A DNA stretch of 45,560 nt from Terasakiella magnetica (GCA_902729415.1 CACVCF010000235.1:1-45560), one strand, 5' to 3'; counted from the stretch's first letter, positions 17,620-25,825 are shown. The notes: generated by a model not told the origin, from the sequence alone. Made by a program: numbers and translations.

Positions 17620-18609
17620 TTAAAGGCACTCTAAAAATTTTTCTAACGCGTTGAAATCGGGTGGCATAAGGCTTTCGAATCGAAGGGCATATCCTTTCGT
17701 AGGGTGGGAAAAACCAAGTAGATAGGCGTGAAGGGCCTGGCGTGGGAAGGCGGCTAACCGATCGCGCGCTTCGGTGCTCAGCCCGGATGATTTCTTGGAC
17801 CGGGCGCGGCCATAGGCGGGGTCACCGATCAGGGGATGACCCAGGGTGGTCATGTGGACGCGGATCTGGTGGGTGCGGCCGGTGGCAAGGCGGCATTCCA
17901 CCAGGCTGACCGCGCCCTTGGCATAGGTCTTGATTACCTGATAGCGGGTAAGGGCATGTTTGCCGCCATGGCTGACCACGGCCATCTTCTTGCGGTCGGC
18001 CGGGTTACGGCCGATATTGCCCTCGATCTCACCCTTGCGCGGCGTAGGCATGCCCCAGACCAGGGCGCGATAGGCCCGCTCCAGGGAATGGGCGGCGAAT
18101 TGGGCCGCCAGTCCACGATGAGCCAGATCGGTTTTGGCCGCGACCATGAGGCCGCTGGTGTCTTTGTCGAGGCGATGGACGATGCCGGGGCGTTTGACGC
18201 CGCCGATCCCGGCCAGGGATTCGCCGCAATGGGCTAGAAGAGCGTTAACCAGGGTGAAGTCGGGATTGCCGGGGGCGGGGTGGACCACCATCCCGGCGGG
18301 CTTGTTGATGACGATGAGGTCGTCGTCCTCGAACACCACGTCCAGGGCGATATCCTGGGGTTCGGGCTCGGCGGCGGTCTCGGGCGGCACGCCGACGGTG
18401 TAGCCCTGGCCGGGTTTGACCCTGTGCGAGGGGTCGGCTATGGTCGTGGCGCCAGAGCTGACCATCCCATCCTCGATCAGGCTCTTGATCCTGGTGCGGG
18501 ACAGTTCGGGCAGGCGGGTGGCCAGCCACTTATCCAGCCGGGTTCCGGCTTCGGCGGGCTCGACGGGGGGCGGGACCAAAATCTGCTGCATCTCTTTTTC
18601 TTGGCTCAT
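17620..18609 (-). CDS. rluD: Ribosomal large-subunit pseudouridine synthase, RluD family
   Basis: An RluA-family pseudouridine synthase of 329 residues. An N-terminal S4 RNA-binding domain (TRLDKWLATRLPELSRTRIK) leads into the catalytic domain with KPAGMVVHPAPGN and the catalytic aspartate motif VHRLDKDTSGLMV. Further motifs are LATGRTHQIRVHM and GHPLIGDPAYG. RluD modifies helix 69 of 23S rRNA; RluC-like specificity cannot be excluded. ATG 18609 is taken as start, ahead of MSQEKEMQQI. It is divergent from a small membrane-anchored protein and upstream of rpoH, a conserved alphaproteobacterial order. Confidence 0.9.
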   Translation of the reverse strand: MSQEKEMQQILVPPPVEPAEAGTRLDKWLATRLPELSRTRIKSLIEDGMVSSGATTIADPSHRVKPGQGYTVGVPPETAAEPEPQDIALDVVFEDDDLIVINKPAGMVVHPAPGNPDFTLVNALLAHCGESLAGIGGVKRPGIVHRLDKDTSGLMVAAKTDLAHRGLAAQFAAHSLERAYRALVWGMPTPRKGEIEGNIGRNPADRKKMAVVSHGGKHALTRYQVIKTYAKGAVSLVECRLATGRTHQIRVHMTTLGHPLIGDPAYGRARSKKSSGLSTEARDRLAAFPRQALHAYLLGFSHPTKGYALRFESLMPPDFNALEKFLECL

Positions 18610-18665
18610 TGTCTCATCATGGCCGATCCAGCTCGGCTCGGCGAACACGGATTGAAGCTCACGGC

Positions 18666-18998
18666 ATGAAAGCGCTCAAGAGTTTGGTTCTTTTTCTCGG
18701 CGTACTCCTGGTGGTCGGATTGGGTCTCCTGGGCTATGGCCTTTATTCCAAGGCCCATCTTAAGGGCGGCGCCTCCGCAGGGGCTGCTCCCGCAGCTGTG
18801 GCCGCTGTGGTGGCCGAATTTGGGACGGTGCAGGTTCCCATTCCCGCCGGGGCCCGGGTCGAACAGATGGTTACCGCGGGCGAGCGGGTGGTGCTGCGTC
18901 TCAACGGTCCGGCGGGCGAGCGGATTCTGGTGCTGGACCCCGGCCAGGGCAAGGTGGTGGGCGCTTTCGCTCTGACGCCCGAGCCTGCGCTGCGCTGA
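18666..18998 (+). CDS. Small membrane-anchored protein of unknown function
   Basis: A 110-residue protein with an N-terminal membrane anchor or uncleaved signal (SLVLFLGVLLVVGLGLLGYG). An Ala-rich linker follows, then a compact beta-like domain (VPIPAGARVEQMVTAGERVV, GERILVLDPGQGKVVGAF). The domain probably lies in the periplasm. The open frame begins at 18609, antisense to rluD; ATG 18666 gives a sensible membrane protein. It ends 11 bases before the JAMM peptidase gene, so the two are likely co-transcribed. Function is not recognised. Confidence 0.65.
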   Translation: MKALKSLVLFLGVLLVVGLGLLGYGLYSKAHLKGGASAGAAPAAVAAVVAEFGTVQVPIPAGARVEQMVTAGERVVLRLNGPAGERILVLDPGQGKVVGAFALTPEPALR

Positions 18999-19009
18999 CC
19001 CGTGGGCTG

Positions 19010-19486
19010 ATGCCGGTGATTGTTCTTACTCCCGCCCAGATGGCCAGCATCGCCGATGCCGCCGAGGCGGCATTTCCGGCCGAGGGGTGCGGGCTGCTGG
19101 TGGGAACGGGGCGCCGGACCATTACCGTCACCCGGTTGGTGGCGGCAAAAAACCTGCTGGCTGGGGATGGCCCTGACCGTTTCGAGCTTGATCCCAGCAT
19201 CCACATTCGGATGGAATGTGACCTGCGGGGCACGCCCGAGCGGATTGTCGGCCATTGGCACTCTCACCCCGATGGCACGGCACAGCCGTCGGCCACCGAT
19301 CTTGCCATGGCCTGGGAGCCTGATCTGGTCTGGCTTATCGTCGGGGTTGCCGCCTCTTGTTCCGGCGGCGGGCAGGTGGTTCAGGCCTTGGCTCATCGGC
19401 TTGATTGCGAGGCTGGACGTTCGCATCCGGTACCACTTCGGATCGCGCAAAATAATGCTTGCAAGGGTCCGGGCTTTCCGACATAA
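19010..19486 (+). CDS. M67 (JAMM/Mov34) family metallopeptidase
   Basis: A 158-residue JAB1/MPN-domain protein with a complete zinc-protease signature: Glu25 in PAEGCGLLVG and HSHPDGTAQPSATD, giving His84, His86, Ser94 and Asp97 with the canonical HxHx7Sx2D spacing. Bacterial members often cleave C-terminal extensions from ubiquitin-like sulphur carriers such as ThiS/MoaD-like proteins. No such partner lies in the window. It ends 20 bases before tRNA-Glu. Confidence 0.88.
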   Translation: MPVIVLTPAQMASIADAAEAAFPAEGCGLLVGTGRRTITVTRLVAAKNLLAGDGPDRFELDPSIHIRMECDLRGTPERIVGHWHSHPDGTAQPSATDLAMAWEPDLVWLIVGVAASCSGGGQVVQALAHRLDCEAGRSHPVPLRIAQNNACKGPGFPT

Positions 19487-19506
19487 AGCGGGCCTCGCGC
19501 CTCTAC

Positions 19507-19582
19507 GTCCCCATCGTCTAGAGGCCTAGGACGACGCCCTCTCACGGCGTAAACCGGGGTTCGAATCCCCGTGGGGACGCCA
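19507..19582 (+). tRNA. tRNA-Glu (anticodon CTC)
   Basis: A 76-base cloverleaf. Acceptor stem GTCCCCA/TGGGGAC, D-arm GTC...GAC, anticodon stem ACGCC/GGCGT around loop CTCTCAC (anticodon CTC, reads GAG), T-arm CGGGG-TTCGAAT-CCCCG, discriminator G and an encoded CCA. Accessory DNA starts right after it, so its 3' end is a possible integration site. No second copy of the 3' end was seen in the window. Confidence 0.97.
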
Positions 19583-19948
19583 TTCTCACCAGACAAACTG
19601 GCTCTACCGCTAAGACGCGGCCTTGGATACCCCAAGGTTCTGCGCGGCTTTGCGTGGTATAGCTGCTGACACGGGCTTCGAGAAAGCCGGCCGAATTCTC
19701 TCTCCGCAGCGCGTTTCTCTCCAGACCTGTTGACACGCCCTTCTGTATCAACAGGTCGGCAAGCCGTTGTATTTCCAGCGATGCAAGGAAAATGTTGCGG
19801 CGTATAGTTTAGGGGAGCTGGTGGGGGATGGATGGAGTCTGGTGGCGGAGGGTGTTCGCTGCGTCAACGGCGTGACTTTCTCGTGGTTGCCAACGGTCAC
19901 CAGCGCAATGCATGCTTACCGACCGCGGCAGAAGGGTGGGGGAGAACT
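19583..19948. repeat. Gene-free junction after tRNA-Glu with a 10-bp inverted repeat
   Basis: No convincing coding sequence is seen in these 366 bases between the tRNA and the first accessory gene. The notable structure is GACCTGTTGA (19724-19733) and its exact reverse complement TCAACAGGTC (19748-19757), 14 bases apart. No T-run follows. It could be a recombination-site core or a weak terminator for upstream transcription. Confidence 0.45.
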
Positions 19949-20425
19949 TTGAACGATCTGTCACCCCCTCCGCTCGATCGCATCGACTGTCACCTGACCA
20001 TGGCTTGGCAGGAGGTCGGATCGGTTTCCATATCCGACGACGAACGCCTGACCTTCCCCGACATCGGCAAAACCCCAGGGCTGTACCGGATCACTATCCG
20101 ACGAGCGACCTTACGCGAGGTCTATATTGGCGAGGCCATCAACCTGCGGCGCAGGTTCCACAACTATCGCAGTCCGGGGCCGACGCAGGAGACCAGCAGG
20201 CGCATCAATGGTCTCCTGATGAAGGTGTTGGCCGAGGGCGCTGAAGTCGGCGTCGCCGTGGCCTTGGAGGCCATGATCGACAGCGGGCATGGCCCCGAAC
20301 CTGCGGACCTCACGTCGAAGGTGACGCGGTGCCTGGCGGAGAACGCGGCGATCCTGGCGGCAGCCAGAACGGCCGACCGAATCCACAACCTCGCCCAGAA
20401 GGTGCCCGACAGTGCGGAACCGTGA
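19949..20425 (+). CDS. GIY-YIG-like nuclease domain protein
   Basis: About 158 residues. The GIY-YIG core is visible: PGLYRITIRR (the GIY strand), then VYIGEAINLRRRFHNYRSPG (YIG strand and catalytic arginine helix), with RRINGLLMKVLAEGAEVGV after it. A full C-terminal Glu-containing motif could not be placed with certainty. The start is chosen as TTG 19949 because GGGGGAG precedes it; the frame is open further back, but that part reads as non-coding. It overlaps the next ORF by 14 bases, so the two form a translationally coupled pair. Role unknown; stand-alone GIY-YIG proteins in islands are often nucleases. Confidence 0.65.
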   Translation: MNDLSPPPLDRIDCHLTMAWQEVGSVSISDDERLTFPDIGKTPGLYRITIRRATLREVYIGEAINLRRRFHNYRSPGPTQETSRRINGLLMKVLAEGAEVGVAVALEAMIDSGHGPEPADLTSKVTRCLAENAAILAAARTADRIHNLAQKVPDSAEP

Positions 20426-21284
20426 TACCGATCCCGTCAGCCGCCTAGTGACCACAGCCCGTGACTTCCTTGCCTCGCCGAGGGCGATCAGGCAAGCCGC
20501 TTTGGCTGTCGAGGGACCGACCAAATGGCGTTTCATCGAAGACTCTGACCTGACCACCTCCTATGAAATTCTCCACCACCTTCAAGGCAGCGTCTTGGAC
20601 CGCTCAGGGGCCGTCGAGAAGGCACTGGCCGGGCTGATGGCCAAGGGCGCCGAACGTGACGCTGAGGTGGGGTTCCGTGAGATCACGGGCCTGGCGGCTT
20701 CCAAGGGCCGGTTCATCGGCAACCTGTCGCGCCTGTGGCCAACGTCTGATTCGATCGGCAAACTGGAACCGAGTGCCGACAACATCGCCATGATCCGGCA
20801 ACAGGTCTGGGCGGAGTCCGGGTGTCTCCGGGATGGGCGCTTCAACCTGTACGAAGAAAGTTGGAGCGGCAGGCTGATCGCTCGCAACTGCGGCACGGCC
20901 AGGAGGATCGCCTGGCTGCACCACTATTCCTTCCTGGGCCGGTCACCGATCCCGGCCAGGATCACCCCGCTGGTCCTCGACCTGGCGGCGTTGAAGGTGC
21001 TGACCGAGGACTACTGGATCGCCCTGCTGCCCACGGACGACGGCGCCTGGAAGCTGGCATCGAAGCTGGGAGAGATTGGCGTCCGAGGCACAGAGAACGT
21101 CGGGGTTGTCTGGTCGCCAGCTTGCCCCGACCAAGACGACCGAACCCGCTGGTCGATGCTCGCCTGCGACCGGACCAGCCGACGATACGCCGATATCCGC
21201 CTGGGCTTGATGGACTCTGCCATCCCCGTTTTCGACCTGTCGCAGTGGCTGACGGTGGTCGTGGGCGGTCGGGAAAGGCCGTGA
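20412..21284 (+). CDS. Hypothetical protein coupled to the GIY-YIG gene
   Basis: A 290-residue soluble protein starting at GTG 20412 inside the end of the GIY-YIG gene. No membrane segments or known motifs are seen. The N-terminal part is helical (VSRLVTTARDFLASPRAIRQ). The middle has RLIARNCGTARRIAWLHHY and the C-terminus includes WSMLACDRTSRRYADIRLGL. Not recognised. Tight coupling suggests that it works with the GIY-YIG protein, perhaps as a specificity or immunity partner; that is inference from context only. Confidence 0.55.
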   Translation: MRNRDTDPVSRLVTTARDFLASPRAIRQAALAVEGPTKWRFIEDSDLTTSYEILHHLQGSVLDRSGAVEKALAGLMAKGAERDAEVGFREITGLAASKGRFIGNLSRLWPTSDSIGKLEPSADNIAMIRQQVWAESGCLRDGRFNLYEESWSGRLIARNCGTARRIAWLHHYSFLGRSPIPARITPLVLDLAALKVLTEDYWIALLPTDDGAWKLASKLGEIGVRGTENVGVVWSPACPDQDDRTRWSMLACDRTSRRYADIRLGLMDSAIPVFDLSQWLTVVVGGRERP

Positions 21285-21309
21285 CCGACCCTCCCCCGCT
21301 GCCCCAGAC

Positions 21310-22206
21310 CTATGTCAGTTCCCGCATGCCATCCAGAACCTTGGCGGCACCTTTGACGTCGATGTGCTCGTCATGGATGAGGATCGGCAGAACGTCGACC
21401 AGCTGCGGAAGCGCCGTGACGCCGTAGTCCACGAGCATCCGCTCGGCGGCCTCTCTGGCCGGGCCATAGGACCACGGCCCATCCCCTTCCCGGAACCACT
21501 GGCGTTCCCGGAAAGCCGACATATTGGCTGTCGGCTTGAGCCGCTCCACCTTGCCGTCGGTGATCCGCCACAGAGGCAGATAGTCGCGGGAAAACAGCAC
21601 ACGGCTGCCATCCTTCATGTCCATCCAGCCATAGGGCAACCACAGGCGCCGGGGAACAAAATCCGCCATCCGGGTGCGCGGGACGACCGCCTCGAACGTG
21701 GCGCATGCGCCATTGGAGGTCGAGTGGTCGATGAAACCCACGCCGCCTCTGGACTTGCGCCACCAATGGGGTTCGGTCTTGGAGAAGCCCTTGCTCTTGA
21801 TGCGGAAGATCACGCCGGGATGGCGACCTCCCTGCCAGGGGATTGGCCCAGCCCGCCAACAAGCTGTCCGGATGGCTTCGTGGTCGTCGCGGGTGAAGAC
21901 GCGGTTGCCGGTCAGCCTCATGTCGGGTAACGCGGCCTGCACATCGCCGTCCTGGACGTTCAACGCCGCCGCCAGGCTGCGTGACAGGGCGATGGCCCGT
22001 TCCCGGAAGGCGGCCTCGGGCAGATGCTCGTCCAGAATGCTAGGCTCAGCGGCGGCGTGGCTGATCTCAAGCTCGTGCCAGTCGCGGTAGCCGCAGGCCA
22101 CGGCGACGGCCCGCTGAACGCTGGACAGAAGAATGTCCGGGAACACCGCAGAAAGGTGTTTCGCGGCCTTTTTCGGACGGGTGAGATTGGGGTAGAAAAA
22201 ACGCAT
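21310..22206 (-). CDS. Hypothetical accessory protein
   Basis: A 298-residue protein with no recognised catalytic motif. The N-terminal block KKAAKHLSAVFPDILLSSVQ followed by RAVAVACGYRDWHELE recurs at the start of various plasmid and island proteins and looks like a small helical adaptor. The C-terminus is a conserved-looking helical segment (AAERMLVDYGVTALPQLVDV). ATG 22206 is preceded by AGGGAGG at good spacing and is chosen over the more upstream start at 22245. It is convergent with the 20412 gene. The 291 bases upstream (22207-22497) hold no gene I can support. Confidence 0.6.
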   Translation of the reverse strand: MRFFYPNLTRPKKAAKHLSAVFPDILLSSVQRAVAVACGYRDWHELEISHAAAEPSILDEHLPEAAFRERAIALSRSLAAALNVQDGDVQAALPDMRLTGNRVFTRDDHEAIRTACWRAGPIPWQGGRHPGVIFRIKSKGFSKTEPHWWRKSRGGVGFIDHSTSNGACATFEAVVPRTRMADFVPRRLWLPYGWMDMKDGSRVLFSRDYLPLWRITDGKVERLKPTANMSAFRERQWFREGDGPWSYGPAREAAERMLVDYGVTALPQLVDVLPILIHDEHIDVKGAAKVLDGMRELT

Positions 22207-22497
22207 ACCATCCTCCCTCTCGGCGCTGAAGAAAGGCGTGTCCACTAAGCCCTGAGCGCCTCGAAAGAGAGTGTCAGGATGGTGATAAGAACCTGCCCCG
22301 AAGGCTTCGCCAGTGTGGACGGCACGGCCGGTCAGCCGATGCCCAACATTACCAACGGGCGGTCATGGCTGCAATATCGACAATGGTCGGACCTTATGAA
22401 TCAGAGCGCTCTGAGGTCTGCGGCACAGCAAATGTCGGGCGGATCATCATCGGTGTGGCCACCGGCATGGCGGGCGTCCAGGTCTGGCGCAAAGCGG

Positions 22498-22708
22498 TCA
22501 TCCACCCAGCCCCAACACCCGCTGCTGCTGCTCCGCCCACTCCGCCGGAAACGGCTCCAGTAGTGCGCGCGCGGTGAGCTTTTCGGGCTGCCGCCCAGCG
22601 AGAATGGCCTCGACGATGTCGGGGGCTGCAGCGTCAGGCGGAGAACACGACTGGCGAAGGCCCGATCGACGCGTTCGGCCTTGGCTAGTTCGTTGATGGA
22701 GGCGTACA
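22498..22708 (-). pseudogene. Frameshifted 3' fragment of the recombinase-operon hypothetical gene
   Basis: On the minus strand this reads ASINELAKAERVDRAFASRV, then shifts frame, then DIVEAILAGRQPEKLTARAL and LLEPFPAEWAEQQQ. These match the C-terminal 75 or so residues of the intact gene at 25826-26227. Alignment by eye of 22551-22691 with 25900-26041 shows a one-base deletion around 22627. The copies differ at many positions, so this is a diverged relative rather than a fresh duplication. It is fused directly to the broken vsr gene. Confidence 0.8.
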
Positions 22709-22812
22709 TGCCGCAGGCGCCGGACGACCATCTCGGGTTTGGAGTTCTTTGGGCCGATCCGCGCCATGATCGCGGATCGGCTGGGCAGGACGGGTGGCTC
22801 CTGTTCGGCCAT
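22709..22812 (-). pseudogene. Truncated Vsr (very short patch repair) endonuclease, N-terminus only
   Basis: The first 34 codons read MAEQEPPVLPSRSAIMARIG then PKNSKPEMVVRRLRH. This matches the Vsr N-terminus, where RSxxMxxIxxKxTKPExxVRxxLH is conserved. Sequence then breaks into the fragment of the recombinase-operon gene, so the catalytic core of Vsr is missing. The ATG overlaps the methyltransferase stop by one base (TGATG). Vsr nicks T:G mismatches from deaminated 5-methylcytosine and normally accompanies a C5 methyltransferase. Here it is almost certainly non-functional. Confidence 0.75.
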
Positions 22813-23858
22813 CAGTGGCCGTGAGCCTTCAGATGTTCGGTAAGGACGCCGCCGATGTATTCCCCCAATAGCACGGGGACCGCGTTGCCGATCAGCCGCC
22901 CCAAGGTATTGAAGTTGATCGGCTTGCCTCGAGGAACGAAGGCATAGTCCCTCGGAAAGCTCTGAAGCATCGCCGCTTCCCGCAGGCTGATCGCGCGATC
23001 CTGCGCGGGATGGCCGAACCTTCCGTTTCCAAAGCCGTAGCATTGCGTGGTCATGGTCGGCGCGGGACCGTCCCACTCCATCCTTCCGTAGACGGATGGA
23101 TAGGTAGAACCCGTATCGCGCGCATGGCAGGGGGCTACGAGATCCCTCGGCCAGTCGCGCCAGGTGCCGCCAGGCTTCGAGTGGCGGATACGCTTCAGAT
23201 TCGTCGCGCTCAGCGAGGCGGAGACATGCAGGGGATCGGTCGCATCCGCCTTCCCGGCTGCGATCGGCGGAAGACCGGCGATCGTGTCGCGAACCGTGAC
23301 CTTCGGCTTGCTGATCTTGGGCAACTTGATCGGGCCCAGGATTGATGCGACCAGCACGAGCCGTTGTCTTCTTTGTGGCAACCCGATGTCGCGGCCATCT
23401 ACCACCTCGAAATCGACATGGTAGCCCGCCTCCTTCAGCGCCGCGACGAATTGCTCGAATATCTCCTGCTTCCGCAACGGCGGCACGTTCTCCATCGTGA
23501 CGAAAGTCGGCCGCACGGACAGGACGAGGGAGGAGAAGGATGCCAACAGTCCCCAGTCCGCATGTTGCTTCTCGCGCCGTGCCGACTGGGAATAGGACGA
23601 AAAGGGCTGGCACGGCGCGCAGCCGGCCATCAGCGTCACCTTGGCGTCCCCGAAGGCCGCGAGTATGTCCGACGCGCACAGTTCCGAGACGTCCGCTTCC
23701 AGGAACTTGGCGGAGTTGTTCTGTTCCATCGGGAACCGGCAGGCCGGATCGAGATCGACGCCCAACCGGACATCAATGCCAGCTTTGGTCAGCCCATGGG
23801 TCAGACCGCCGACACCGCAGAACATATCGACCGCGACGATTTGGGATTCGCTGCTCAT
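22812..23858 (-). CDS. DNA (cytosine-5) methyltransferase
   Basis: A 348-residue C5 methyltransferase. Motif I VDMFCGVGGLTHGL, catalytic motif IV GCAPCQPFSSYSQ, motif VI TMENVP, motif VIII DIGLPQRRQRLVLVA, motif IX SLREAAMLQSFPRDY and motif X GRLIGNAVPVLLGEY are all present and in order, so it should be active. ATG 23858 has GGAGG upstream and overlaps the HEPN stop as ATGA; the upstream extension to 23915 is not needed. The target site cannot be read from the sequence. In this operon it could protect self DNA or be part of the targeting logic. Confidence 0.93.
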   Translation of the reverse strand: MSSESQIVAVDMFCGVGGLTHGLTKAGIDVRLGVDLDPACRFPMEQNNSAKFLEADVSELCASDILAAFGDAKVTLMAGCAPCQPFSSYSQSARREKQHADWGLLASFSSLVLSVRPTFVTMENVPPLRKQEIFEQFVAALKEAGYHVDFEVVDGRDIGLPQRRQRLVLVASILGPIKLPKISKPKVTVRDTIAGLPPIAAGKADATDPLHVSASLSATNLKRIRHSKPGGTWRDWPRDLVAPCHARDTGSTYPSVYGRMEWDGPAPTMTTQCYGFGNGRFGHPAQDRAISLREAAMLQSFPRDYAFVPRGKPINFNTLGRLIGNAVPVLLGEYIGGVLTEHLKAHGH

Positions 23859-24571
23859 GCAGCGACCTCCTCCACCTGAAGGTAGGCCTCGCCATCCAGA
23901 TACGCCTGGTAGCATTCCGTAACGGCCTTTAGGAACGGCAGTACGCGCCCCGCCAACTCCTCCAGATTGTCCAACGTCATATTACGCGCGCCCTCCTCAA
24001 AGGTGCTGGACCCGTGCGCAATGTCGTTGCGCCTATCGGCAAGGAACCGCATTGCGGTCGTCTCGTTTCGATATTTCTTCTCGAAAGCCGCCCGGCTGAT
24101 CTCGGGAGTGAACGCCAATCGGCAACCAAGGCGCCCGGCAACCTTCTTTATCGCCTCGTCATCCCAACTGCCTGGCTCGCCCTTCACGGCAAACTCCTCT
24201 GGAGCAAGACCGGACACGAGAGTGCGGCTCACGCCGGCCAACCTGTTGAATGCGCCCTCACCGATCCTCTCTTCGCCGCTCCAGACTGCTGCGCGCACCC
24301 ACTCCTTGAGGACCGTCTCCGTCCAAAGCGCCGGGCGCTTGGTGACCACAGCTCGGCCCACGGACTTCAATGTCCTGGTCGTCACCGCTTCAACGATGTT
24401 GTAGAGATGGACGAGAAGGCCGGACTTGATCGTGTTGATGTGTCGCACCTCAACATGGAGATCGCTTCCACTCGTTCCCTCGTCAACCCGAGCTTCCAAC
24501 ATCCGGGCGATGGTAAGGTGGCTGGCGAATTCTTCCTGCCGCTCATCCAGATAGGTCAGAACGTCTCTCAT
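23855..24571 (-). CDS. HEPN-like nuclease (MAE_28990/MAE_18760 type)
   Basis: A 238-residue helical protein. Near residue 185 it has FLADRRNDIAHGSSTFEEGA, which contains the HEPN catalytic Rx4H motif (R-NDIA-H). Upstream helices (HINTIKSGLLVHLYNIVEAV) fit the Apea/MAE_28990-like HEPN family seen next to DUF262 and methyltransferase genes. HEPN proteins of defence systems usually cut RNA; this one's substrate is unknown. ATG 24571 overlaps the DUF262 stop as ATGA and has GGAG before it, so it is preferred over ATG 24586. It sits between DUF262 and methyltransferase genes with four-base overlaps at both ends. Confidence 0.8.
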   Translation of the reverse strand: MRDVLTYLDERQEEFASHLTIARMLEARVDEGTSGSDLHVEVRHINTIKSGLLVHLYNIVEAVTTRTLKSVGRAVVTKRPALWTETVLKEWVRAAVWSGEERIGEGAFNRLAGVSRTLVSGLAPEEFAVKGEPGSWDDEAIKKVAGRLGCRLAFTPEISRAAFEKKYRNETTAMRFLADRRNDIAHGSSTFEEGARNMTLDNLEELAGRVLPFLKAVTECYQAYLDGEAYLQVEEVAA

Positions 24572-25698
24572 CGCGTCTCCAGCCAATCCCTAACCATCTT
24601 GATTCGCTTCAACAGCTTGCTTCTGACGTTGGCAGCGTCTGACGTCGTCGCCTTCTTGTATTCTTCCGAATTCAGAAGCGGGGTGATATCGGGGGCTCGA
24701 TTGAAGAGCCCCGGATCGGCGCGAAGGGCCAACGCCGATCCGACAGAGATCGATTCGAACCTCACTCGCGGGACCTGACTCCCGGTTGTGGTCTTGGTAA
24801 ACCCATAGGGTGAAATCTTCTCGACGAAGGCCAGCACCCGTTTGAATTCCACCGACATGGCCTTGAGCGTCGCGGACTCGCCTTCTTTTGCGACTTCGTC
24901 GGAAGCGCGTTCATTCATGGCTTTGAGGAACGTGAAGTAGAAGCGTCGCGGCTCCTCCCTGTAGTCAGGGATATCGCCGCCGTCGCCGTCGGCTGCTATC
25001 GCCTTCGGGTCGAAACTTTCCAGATAGGCGAAGAAGCGGGTCACCAACTCTTCCCGCTCGCGCTTGTCGGCCAACTCCGTACTGATAGGCGTCAGCTTGA
25101 CGAACTCAGGCGACTCGGCAAGGTCGATGACCATGCTCATGAACGGCCCCGGCAGGCTGCCGCGACGCACCTCCGCATCCGTCGCCGTGGTACCCCCGGT
25201 ATTGATGCGGGCGAACATTTCAGTGCGCGTCATCGCGTCGGTCGCATTGTCGAGAATGATGACGCGGATTGGAGTCTCGACGAACTTGAGCTGCCGAGAA
25301 GGCGGAAGATCGGAGTACCTGAGCTCGTTTGCGGCGGGGATGGTCTCCAGCCCCTTCAAGACGAGCTTGTCGTCGATGAAGTCTCGGATAGTCCGGATAC
25401 GCTGCGATCCATCCACGATCTCCATCCGTCCATCTTGATCTTGCCAAAAGAAGACGAACGGGATCGGCAACCCCATGAAGACCGATTCAATGAACTTCGA
25501 CTGCTTCTCGAGTGACCAGGTGAGCTTGCGCTGGTATCCGGGCACGTAGTAACGCTCACCCTTCAACCGCTGCACGATATGCTCGAACGAATATTCCGTG
25601 ACCGTGAACTTCACGGTCCGGGCGTAATCGCTGATCTGCCTTTCAGCCGCCTCGACCTTTGCCGGATCGGCGGGCTTTCGTTTCGTCTTCGTTGCCAT
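24568..25698 (-). CDS. DUF262 (GmrS/ParB-like nuclease superfamily) protein
   Basis: A 376-residue protein. The DUF262 core is clear: YYVPGYQRKLTWSLEKQSKF, then GLPIPFVFFWQDQDGRMEIV and DGSQRIRTIRDFIDDKLVLK, the DGxxR nucleotide-handling motif. RTEMFARINTGGTTATDAEV follows, where FxRINTGG is conserved. In the GmrSD/type IV restriction family DUF262 acts as the NTP-dependent sensor and a DUF1524 domain as nuclease. No DUF1524 HNH motif is seen here; the following HEPN gene may supply the nuclease. First gene of the operon; its promoter region holds two direct repeats. ATG 25698 is chosen over an upstream open frame lacking family similarity. Confidence 0.85.
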   Translation of the reverse strand: MATKTKRKPADPAKVEAAERQISDYARTVKFTVTEYSFEHIVQRLKGERYYVPGYQRKLTWSLEKQSKFIESVFMGLPIPFVFFWQDQDGRMEIVDGSQRIRTIRDFIDDKLVLKGLETIPAANELRYSDLPPSRQLKFVETPIRVIILDNATDAMTRTEMFARINTGGTTATDAEVRRGSLPGPFMSMVIDLAESPEFVKLTPISTELADKREREELVTRFFAYLESFDPKAIAADGDGGDIPDYREEPRRFYFTFLKAMNERASDEVAKEGESATLKAMSVEFKRVLAFVEKISPYGFTKTTTGSQVPRVRFESISVGSALALRADPGLFNRAPDITPLLNSEEYKKATTSDAANVRSKLLKRIKMVRDWLETR

Positions 25699-25702
25699 CT
25701 GA

Positions 25703-25745
25703 ACCCCACATCTAGCGTATTTTAAATCATAAAAGACCCCACATC
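25703..25745. promoter_or_regulatory. Direct repeats ACCCCACATC in the DUF262 operon promoter region
   Basis: Two identical 10-mers ACCCCACATC at 25703-25712 and 25736-25745 are exactly 33 bases apart, about three helical turns. They bracket an AT-rich stretch (ATTTTAAATCAT) that could hold a -10 element for the minus-strand operon. They lie directly upstream of the DUF262 start, where a repressor could bind side by side. Confidence 0.45.
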
Positions 25746-25825
25746 GTCTACCATGACCTCCACACACCTCAAGGAACGGAGCATCCGAGCTTATGAGCTC
25801 ATCCTACGATATTCCTCTATTATTC

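Noticed and set aside
19555..19582. Second copy of the tRNA-Glu 3' end as attR
   Set aside because: Read through the window by eye, no second copy of GGTTCGAATCCCCGTGGGG was noticed. The other boundary is probably outside the window or the tRNA is not the site.
22279..22577. Short open frames in the gap before the methyltransferase cassette
   Set aside because: Products are low-complexity, mutually overlapping and without ribosome sites; they overlap the pseudogene on the other strand.
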